Part shown: positions 57,992-64,000 of the stretch, in pieces | Numbering within the stretch: the first letter of the stretch is position 1 | How the letters are laid out: the number at the start of each line of letters is the position of its first letter | NCBI RefSeq assembly: GCF_947498005.1 | Contig: NZ_CANMIW010000010.1 | Location: forward strand, 1-64,000 | DNA length: 64,000 nt | From: an uncultured Winogradskyella sp. | Lineage (GTDB): Bacteria; Bacteroidota; Bacteroidia; Flavobacteriales; Flavobacteriaceae | Direction: 5' to 3' | Made by a program: the position numbers and the translations under genes | Notes under the pieces: model-generated | What the model saw: only the letters and a program-made list of their open reading frames with translations | Told to the model about the DNA's origin: nothing | Database searches by the model: none

Positions 57992-58853
57992 GATTTAATT
58001 TACAGCCGCATTTATGACAATATTCTGCATCATCTTGATGTTTTTGAGATAAACAATTAATGCAACATTGTGAGTTTAAATGTACTTTAGGTTCAATATT
58101 TACAGGTATAGCTTTATCATTATCTTCCTTTAAACTACTTTTTGCATACTCTGCAGAAACAATACCTGTGGGTACGGCTATAATTCCATATCCTAAAATC
58201 ATAATTATGGTAGTAATAAACTGACCTAAAGGTGTTTGTGGAGCGATATCACCAAAACCTACAGTTGTTAGTGTTACAATACACCAATACACACTTTTTG
58301 GGATATTTGTAAAACCATTAGCCTCGCCTTCTACCAAATACATTATAGTACCAAATACTACGGATGAAACCATGACAGCAAATAGAAAAACAAGAATTTT
58401 TACTCTGCTAGCTATGATAGAATCTTTTAATTGGTTAGAAGCACCTAAATATCTGGCTAATTTTAGGATTCTAAAAACTCTAAGAAGACGTAATGCGCGT
58501 AAAGTAACTAATGCTTGAGCGCCACCAAATAGAAAGGTAAGATACATTGGTATGGTAGAAAGAAAGTCAACAATACCAAAAAAGCTGAATATATATTTGA
58601 ATGGTTTTCTAACAGTTATAACTCGTAATATATATTCTATGGAAAACAAAATTGTAACAATCCACTCACATATGTAAAGTAAATCATGGTATTTATTATC
58701 AATACTAGTAACACTTTCTAGCATTACCAGAACAATACTTACTAAAATGAATATCAGAAGCAGCACATCAAATAACTTACCAGAAGGCGTATCTGCTTCA
58801 TAAATTACTTCATGCAGTTTAGATTTCCAATTATGTTTATTGTTCACTTCCAT
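57984..58853 (-). CDS. Voltage-gated-type potassium channel with C-terminal zinc ribbon
   Basis: A 289-residue six-helix channel. S4 (about 115-137) carries basic residues every third position (R119, R122, R125, R128, K131, R134). The selectivity filter TVGFGD is at 197-202, followed by S6. The tail ends in a Cys4 zinc-ribbon-like motif: C264, C267, C279 and C282. The filter points to potassium. The zinc ribbon is not part of the classical bacterial KvAP or NaChBac layout and may be a cytoplasmic regulatory or assembly element. Confidence 0.88.
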   Translation of the reverse strand: MEVNNKHNWKSKLHEVIYEADTPSGKLFDVLLLIFILVSIVLVMLESVTSIDNKYHDLLYICEWIVTILFSIEYILRVITVRKPFKYIFSFFGIVDFLSTIPMYLTFLFGGAQALVTLRALRLLRVFRILKLARYLGASNQLKDSIIASRVKILVFLFAVMVSSVVFGTIMYLVEGEANGFTNIPKSVYWCIVTLTTVGFGDIAPQTPLGQFITTIIMILGYGIIAVPTGIVSAEYAKSSLKEDNDKAIPVNIEPKVHLNSQCCINCLSQKHQDDAEYCHKCGCKLNHD

Positions 58854-58877
58854 AGTTTAAAAGTACAAAAAGTAAAA

Positions 58878-60824
58878 CTATTGCTTTTCTAAGACAATGA
58901 CTGAATTATTTTGAAGTTCTACAACCTTATCCATAAATAACTTTAAATACGGATAATATTCTGGCGAATAAATAGGTAAGTTAAATTTAACCTTGAAAAA
59001 TATAATGAGCGAATTATCTTTTAATTCAGAATTATATATGACGTTTCCTGCTTGATTTGGCAAGGAATAATTTACCATTTTTGGAAATTCTAAAACCTTT
59101 ATGTTTTCGTCAAGATTAATCTGCATAGAATAATTATAGATGTCCTTGTACCCAAAATCAATAGGATAGGTACGCTCTTGAAGCTTAAAAGGATTTTCAT
59201 CAAAAAACTTTATTAAAAATGGGTTAAGATAAATTTTGTTTCCTATAAATTCTGGTTCAATAGCGATTTCTAATTTCTCAGTGAAGTTTGGTTTAGACTT
59301 GTCAAAATCAATAACTTTATGATCCTCAATAATTATTTCATCATAATTATTAATCTTGTTTTCAAAATAACTCAAGTTGCTTTCGTCATACTGTCTTTTT
59401 GGTAAATGAGAGTGGTAACCACTATATCTACTTTGTAAAGTACCTTGAAATTCATCATCTGTGAACGATGATAATTCGATTCTATGAGTTCGCGATGAAA
59501 AATCTTTTACTACAATATCTTCCCAGTAACTTCCCTTATCAAAATCTATAAGTCTTCCATATTGGTTGAGGGTTCTAAAAGGTAATTCTCCAAAAGCATG
59601 GTATTTGTCGGTAGCATCTAAATAGTAACTTTTATCATCAATAATAGCTTTAATTATAACATGGTTAAAATCAGAAAGCACTGGATAAATTTTTGTAGCG
59701 AAACCATTTCCTCTAGTAGACATTAAAACAGGAAAAACGGTTATGCCTTCATTGGCTAAAAGATTTTCTAGCAACAAATTAATTTCAAAAACACTGCCTG
59801 CTTTTTCTTTTAATAGGTTTTTAACTGAAACGTCATAACGCTCAGATTTTCCATTCCATGTATAGTTATTAACCACAAATTGATGTATCGCTTTTGTTTT
59901 TTCTAGTTGATCTTCAATTGAAGTAATCGATTCTGGTAGTACATCTTTTGCTATGCTTTTTTTACTGAGTTGTTTACCAAAGTCAGCATCTGCTTTTAAT
60001 TCGTGATCTGCATCCTTCCATGTTTTAGTAATTTTATCAACTCTACCATCAAAACCATTAAAGACACTTAATTCATATTCCACTCGTGAGGTATAATTTA
60101 ATGATGTCGTTGTATAATCCTCAGATTTGTACGCTGGAATATTTTTCATTACATATTTTGAAACACCACAATCCGCACTTGCACCACCACCTGTTTCCAA
60201 GCAATTTTTCACTAAATCATTTTCAAATGTATCAAAAGGAATACTTCCTACTAATTTTATGTGATAGATGTAATTTCCAGGAATACTAGCATTATACTCA
60301 CTATATAATACTGGATCTTGACCTTGAAAATACCAAGGATGAAATTTATACATAAAACGTGATCGCTTTTCATAGCTAACCGTTATCACGCTACCTACTT
60401 TTACATTTGGTAATACAAATTTCACTAAAGTATAATGTTCGTTTTCTTCTCTAAAAATGGCCTTCTCGGTAAGTTGAGATTTAACTATTTTACCGTTTTT
60501 TAAATTGTAAGTGATCCCTTTAATATCATCAATTTTTTCTTCAGTACTTTTATTTTTGTAGAGTTTAATTTCAAATTCACCACGATCTATACCTTCTGGA
60601 CGTAAAATTTTAATTTTCTGTTTTACTTCAACGTTAAGCCAGAATGTTTTTTTATTTACAAAACTATTACCATAATCATAAATTACTAGGGCATTTGCGG
60701 TAGAATCTTTCTCGTAAGATGTGTGTTCTAATTCACTTTTGCTCACTGACATTTCAGTGTTGTAGGTTTGAGAGAAACTAAAAAGTGTAGTAACTAATAC
60801 TACAATTAAGATGCTGTATTTCAT
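58878..60824 (-). CDS. DUF3857 / transglutaminase-like exported protein
   Basis: A 648-residue protein with a signal peptide ending SFSQ. DUF3857 spans about 55-225. The transglutaminase-like core is at about 280-400. At the position of the catalytic Cys there is Ser (the KAGSVFEINLLL context), while the His (FNHVI) and Asp (LDATD) positions are kept, so it is probably non-catalytic. The C-terminal part is a DUF3858-like beta domain. It shares a 1-base overlap with the nuclease gene upstream. Periplasmic; function unknown. Confidence 0.85.
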   Translation of the reverse strand: MKYSILIVVLVTTLFSFSQTYNTEMSVSKSELEHTSYEKDSTANALVIYDYGNSFVNKKTFWLNVEVKQKIKILRPEGIDRGEFEIKLYKNKSTEEKIDDIKGITYNLKNGKIVKSQLTEKAIFREENEHYTLVKFVLPNVKVGSVITVSYEKRSRFMYKFHPWYFQGQDPVLYSEYNASIPGNYIYHIKLVGSIPFDTFENDLVKNCLETGGGASADCGVSKYVMKNIPAYKSEDYTTTSLNYTSRVEYELSVFNGFDGRVDKITKTWKDADHELKADADFGKQLSKKSIAKDVLPESITSIEDQLEKTKAIHQFVVNNYTWNGKSERYDVSVKNLLKEKAGSVFEINLLLENLLANEGITVFPVLMSTRGNGFATKIYPVLSDFNHVIIKAIIDDKSYYLDATDKYHAFGELPFRTLNQYGRLIDFDKGSYWEDIVVKDFSSRTHRIELSSFTDDEFQGTLQSRYSGYHSHLPKRQYDESNLSYFENKINNYDEIIIEDHKVIDFDKSKPNFTEKLEIAIEPEFIGNKIYLNPFLIKFFDENPFKLQERTYPIDFGYKDIYNYSMQINLDENIKVLEFPKMVNYSLPNQAGNVIYNSELKDNSLIIFFKVKFNLPIYSPEYYPYLKLFMDKVVELQNNSVIVLEKQ

Positions 60825-62197
60825 TAACTATTATTTAAATCTATAATTTTTAAACGTTTATTTCGTCTTATAAAACTTTGAATAATATGCTGAGAGTCTC
60901 TATCATTTGTCATTGGTGTAATCACAGATTTCAAAATTTTTCTATTATTAATCTGTAGGTTGAGATCAAAGTATCCCATACCTCTAAATATCCCATTTTC
61001 AATTAAAAACACCACTTTTTCACTGATTTCTCTGCCTTTATCTACAATTAGCATATTCTTATTGTCGTAACTGTATTTTTCCTTTAGTTGTTCTATACGT
61101 TTGTTATACTCCATAGGTGGTTCTTCATTGATGCATGCACCTTCACATTCTTTTACTTCGTATTTAAAACAACTGGTTTTGGTATTGTATAATCCGGTAA
61201 GTTTTTGGCATAGATTAAAATCTTCAACAGCTTTAAATAAAAAGTGTTTTCCACTTGCTCTAGTACTAAAGGTTGTGATAGGTAGATCTTCTCTATCAGA
61301 TTTATCTATGTGCAGATTAATATAGCCTTTACTATCTGTAAAACTATAAAGGGCATGTGTAAAAATACTTCGACGGAGAGCTCTATTAAAAATTGGTTTG
61401 TTCTTTTTAATTTCTGCACTTTCTTTTAATAATGCAGCGAGTTCACTTCCGGTTTTTTCAAAAGTTACTGTATGCACTAATTTTTGAATTTTTTTCGATT
61501 TAGAATTCGTACCTGTAAAATGTTGAATTATTCGCTTTCTAATATTTTTACTTTTTCCTATATAAATAATTTCGCCCTCACTGTTATGTATATAGTAGAC
61601 ACCTGTATCTGCAGGTAGTTCATCTATAATAGTAGTGAGCTTTGGTGCTATTTTAGATTTTTGCTCAATTTTAACGGCATCTTTTAAAATGTTTTTATCA
61701 AGATCTTTGTCTAGTAACATTTTAAATAACTTTACAGTGGCTAAAGCATCTCCACTCGCTCTATGCCTATCACTCATTGGTATGCCAAGAGCTCTGGTTA
61801 ATTTACCTAAACTGTAAGATTCCATATCAGGTATCAACTGTTTAGATAACTCAACTGTACAAAGGGTTTTTCGTTTGTATGGAAAACCGAGACGTTTAAA
61901 TTCTGTTTTTAAAATTCTATAATCAAAGGAAGAATTATGAGCAACTAGTATACAATCTTCAGTGATTTCAACTATACGTTTTGCTACTTCATAAAACTTA
62001 GGTGCATTTCTAAGCATGTTAGAATTGATGCCAGTAAGATTAACCACAAAGGGCTGAATTTCGCGTTGAGGATTTACTAATGAAATAAATTGATCTGTTA
62101 TTTTATGACCATCAAATTGATAGATAGCAATCTCTGTAATTCCTTCTTCATTGAACTTTCCACCAGTGGTTTCTATGTCTAATATTGCGTATATAAT
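60824..62197 (-). CDS. DEDDh 3'-5' exonuclease fused to GIY-YIG nuclease (no ATG/GTG/TTG start)
   Basis: About 457 residues, similar to DnaQ/UvrC-like fusions. The exonuclease (about 1-170) has LDIETTGG as motif I, AHNSSFDYRI as motif II and HRASGDALA as motif III. The GIY-YIG domain (about 205-285) has GVYYIHNSEGEIIYIGKS. The frame carrying motif I is open only from the TAA at 62206-62204, leaving CCT AAC ATT ATA before the first conserved residue. So the start must be ATT (62197) or ATA (62194). The GTG at 62047 would delete motif I. Overlaps the DUF3857 gene by one base. Confidence 0.85.
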   Translation of the reverse strand: MIYAILDIETTGGKFNEEGITEIAIYQFDGHKITDQFISLVNPQREIQPFVVNLTGINSNMLRNAPKFYEVAKRIVEITEDCILVAHNSSFDYRILKTEFKRLGFPYKRKTLCTVELSKQLIPDMESYSLGKLTRALGIPMSDRHRASGDALATVKLFKMLLDKDLDKNILKDAVKIEQKSKIAPKLTTIIDELPADTGVYYIHNSEGEIIYIGKSKNIRKRIIQHFTGTNSKSKKIQKLVHTVTFEKTGSELAALLKESAEIKKNKPIFNRALRRSIFTHALYSFTDSKGYINLHIDKSDREDLPITTFSTRASGKHFLFKAVEDFNLCQKLTGLYNTKTSCFKYEVKECEGACINEEPPMEYNKRIEQLKEKYSYDNKNMLIVDKGREISEKVVFLIENGIFRGMGYFDLNLQINNRKILKSVITPMTNDRDSQHIIQSFIRRNKRLKIIDLNNS

Positions 62198-62220
62198 GTT
62201 AGGTTATTTGGGTCTGATGT

Positions 62221-62228
62221 CGAAGGTA
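62221..62228 (-). promoter_or_regulatory. Candidate -7 box for the exonuclease/GIY-YIG gene
   Basis: TACCTTCG on the minus strand is one base from TAnnTTTG and lies 23 bases before the predicted ATT start at 62197. This spacing supports a start near 62197 rather than at 62047. There is no good -33 TTG. Confidence 0.4.
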
Positions 62229-62252
62229 ATAAAATTGAGGCAACGACCGTGA

Positions 62253-62915
62253 TTATTTATTGTAATTTCTTACTCCAAATATACTACTTCCTACGCGAAT
62301 CATAGTACTTCCGCAGTTAATTGCAAGTTGATAATCGCCACTCATTCCCATGCTTTTGATTTCTAAATCAGGATTAGAATTTTTAAGGTCTGAAAACGTG
62401 CTGTTTAGAAAATTAAATTCTTGTTCAACTTGTTTCATATTATCTGTAAAAGTAGCCATTCCCATTAAGCCAACTACTTTTATGTTTTTTAATTCTGAAA
62501 ATTCATCAGATTGCAGTAGGGTAGAAGCATCATTTACAGACATCCCAAACTTACTGTCTTCTTCAGCAATTTTAATTTGAAGTAAACAATCTATGGTTCT
62601 ATCGTATTTTTTTGCCTGCTTGTTTATTTCTTGTAATAGTTTGAAACTGTCCACACCATGTATTAAACTTACAAAATTAGCCATGTATTTTACCTTATTT
62701 CGCTGTACATGTCCAATCATGTGCCATTCAATATCTTTTGGCATTTCAGCATGTTTGTCTGCCATTTCTTGGATTTTGTTTTCTCCAAAGATGCGCTGAC
62801 CAGCATTATAAGCTTCCATTAAGTCCGAAACAGGTTTAGTTTTAGAAACAGCAACCAAGGTTACGTGTTCTGGCAATGTAGATTTTATATGTTGAAGGTT
62901 TTGCTTAATACTCAT
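62253..62915 (-). CDS. YggS family pyridoxal-phosphate homeostasis protein
   Basis: A 220-residue PLP-binding TIM barrel. The PLP-lysine is in VTLVAVSKTKP (about 25). Further signatures are FGENKIQEM (about 43-51), WHMIGHVQRNKV, and the phosphate-binding GMSGDYQLAINCGSTMIRVGSSIFG at the C-terminus. Members control free PLP and amino acid balance. It begins 53 bases after the stop of the DUF1015 gene, on the same strand. Confidence 0.95.
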   Translation of the reverse strand: MSIKQNLQHIKSTLPEHVTLVAVSKTKPVSDLMEAYNAGQRIFGENKIQEMADKHAEMPKDIEWHMIGHVQRNKVKYMANFVSLIHGVDSFKLLQEINKQAKKYDRTIDCLLQIKIAEEDSKFGMSVNDASTLLQSDEFSELKNIKVVGLMGMATFTDNMKQVEQEFNFLNSTFSDLKNSNPDLEIKSMGMSGDYQLAINCGSTMIRVGSSIFGVRNYNK

Positions 62916-62968
62916 TAATCTGAATGATTTGGTTATAATTTTAAAACGGGAACTAAAGGTAAAACTAA

Positions 62969-64000
62969 TTAATATTCATAAATAGTAATAGCACTTCGTA
63001 ATTTAGGTAAAATATAAGTGCTTTTTGGCGGCATGGTTAAACCTTCGTCTGCAATTTGTTTCATTTGCTCAACGTTTGAAGGACACATACCAAAACCAAC
63101 TTTAAATTCGCCACTATCTACGCTACTTTTAATTGTAATCATTTCGTGTTTACCGTTAACGTAAGAAATGCGATTATCGTGGCGTAAATCTTCAATACCT
63201 AAAATAGGTTGCAATATGGTTTTGTACAATAATTGTGCATCTAATTTATCTAATGCTGTTTTAAAGTCGTAGCTTGTTTTTCTTAAATATAGTGAATAAA
63301 ATTCGCCATCTAAATACATACTAAAATGATGTGGTTTTGATGGATTATAGGGCATTATACCTCTGTTTTCAATACGATAAAAAGCATCTAATTTTATTAA
63401 AAACTCTTCTTTCGATAAGCCGTTTAAATCTTTGATGAGTCGATTAAATTCATGAATCACTAAATCCGATTCTGGAATTAAATAAGACATAAAATAATTA
63501 TAAGATTCACTTCCATTATGGTTAGGGTTTTTCGCTTTTTCATCCTTATAGAGTAAATAAGAAGATGACGACCTATGATGCCCATCTGCAATATAAACCG
63601 TTTCCATTTTACTAAACTCTTTTTGAATTGTAGCAATAGTGTCCTCATCATCTACCTTCCATAAATAGTGTGTGTCTCTATACGTCATAGTAAACTCAAA
63701 TTCCGCATGTGTTTTTTGAGTTTCGTTTATAATCTCTGCAATAACGGAATTATCAGGATAGGTAAGTAGAACAGGCTCAGCGTTAAAACCAACATTTTGT
63801 AAATAACTTTTAAAGGTTTCTTCGCGTTGTGCAATGGTGTCTTCGTGCTTTTTAATGATGTTTTTCTCATAATCCTCAGCACTTGTTGCAGCGATAATGC
63901 CACAGAATTCTTGTCCTTGTCTATTTACAATTTTATAGACGTAAAATGATGGCTTTTCATCTTGAACAAAAACACCATCTTCCTTAAATTCTAAATATCT
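62969..64000 (-). CDS. DUF1015 family protein, N-terminus cut by the window edge
   Basis: The frame runs open from 64000 to 62969, so at least 343 residues are visible and the start lies beyond the right edge. The ATG at 63688 is internal: the upstream part (for example RYLEFKEDGVFVQDEKP at the edge, then QEFCGIIAATSAEDYEKNIIKKHE) belongs to the same domain. DUF1015 signatures are FSKMETVYIADGHHRSSS and the C-terminal MPPKSTYILPKLRSAITIYEY-like end (split here: MPPKSTYILPKL then YEY). The role is unknown; some relatives lie next to serine-pathway genes. Confidence 0.9.
   Translation of the reverse strand, partial: RYLEFKEDGVFVQDEKPSFYVYKIVNRQGQEFCGIIAATSAEDYEKNIIKKHEDTIAQREETFKSYLQNVGFNAEPVLLTYPDNSVIAEIINETQKTHAEFEFTMTYRDTHYLWKVDDEDTIATIQKEFSKMETVYIADGHHRSSSSYLLYKDEKAKNPNHNGSESYNYFMSYLIPESDLVIHEFNRLIKDLNGLSKEEFLIKLDAFYRIENRGIMPYNPSKPHHFSMYLDGEFYSLYLRKTSYDFKTALDKLDAQLLYKTILQPILGIEDLRHDNRISYVNGKHEMITIKSSVDSGEFKVGFGMCPSNVEQMKQIADEGLTMPPKSTYILPKLRSAITIYEY

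Noticed and set aside
62969-63688. 239-residue DUF1015 protein starting at ATG 63688
   Set aside because: The frame is open without interruption to 64000 and encodes DUF1015-like sequence there, so the ATG is internal and the gene is partial at the edge.

Overview
This is an AT-rich stretch of a chromosome from Bacteroidota, almost certainly family Flavobacteriaceae. Three kinds of evidence point there. The first is gene content: T9SS C-terminal sorting domains, the PorD-like DUF4835 protein, monomeric NADP-isocitrate dehydrogenase, the long form of GAPDH, a TonB receptor paired with a DUF4249 lipoprotein, and Rpb6-type omega. The second is gene order, such as DUF6913-dapA-bamD-rpoZ-coaBC-porD-recN-fabI. 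The third is the TTG / TAnnTTTG promoter pattern in place of sigma70 boxes and Shine-Dalgarno sites. I cannot name the genus; marine genera around Winogradskyella, Lacinutrix and Olleya would fit. Almost everything is core housekeeping. I found no rRNA, tRNA, CRISPR array, insertion sequence, prophage or recognisable defence system.

Layout. 0-8 kb (minus strand): MurQ with a small membrane protein, a DUF4249 lipoprotein and TonB receptor pair, monomeric isocitrate dehydrogenase, and a pentapeptide protein with a small exported protein. 8.0-8.75 kb is the only long gene-poor stretch; it appears to hold a decayed gene end followed by a terminator. 8.7-17.1 kb (minus): rplS, trmD, a TlpA-like thioredoxin, several exported or lipoproteins, GAPDH and HtrA/DegP protease. 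17.2-21.3 kb (plus): dapF, a GNAT enzyme, MltG, a DUF2279 protein and a lysozyme-like protein, which is a cell-wall group. 21.3-25.4 kb (minus): RsmI-like methyltransferase, a T9SS-exported sugar dehydrogenase, an unusual low-molecular-weight phosphatase, and DnaA. 25.6-31.4 kb: thioesterase, IMPACT protein, an arylsulfotransferase-like T9SS cargo, then the overlapping minus-strand group lipoprotein-ribD-HAD phosphatase-EamA. 31.5-36.4 kb (plus): GNAT, PrmC, lipoprotein, LigA, membrane protein. 36.4-39.3 kb (minus): membrane class III cyclase and a 5'-nucleotidase split over two genes. 39.4-46.8 kb (plus): the DUF6913-dapA-to-fabI block. 47-51.6 kb: a 1510-residue T9SS surface protein. 51.7-57 kb (plus): glycosyltransferase, YbbR protein, CoaE, a two-component system and a VanZ-like protein. 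57-64 kb (minus): MiaA, a voltage-gated-type ion channel, a DUF3857 protein, a DEDDh/GIY-YIG nuclease, YggS, and a DUF1015 protein cut by the right edge.

No new multi-gene system is evident. The points most worth a second look are: the nuclease at 60824-62197, whose reading frame has no ATG, GTG or TTG before its first catalytic motif; the phosphatase at 23490-23945, whose P-loop serine is leucine; a terminator-like hairpin in the dnaA leader; promoters placed so close to ATG that the mRNAs must be nearly leaderless; a consensus promoter and foldable leader for rplS; the decayed gene at 8.16-8.4 kb; and a HAD phosphatase overlapping ribD that could supply the riboflavin-pathway dephosphorylation step.
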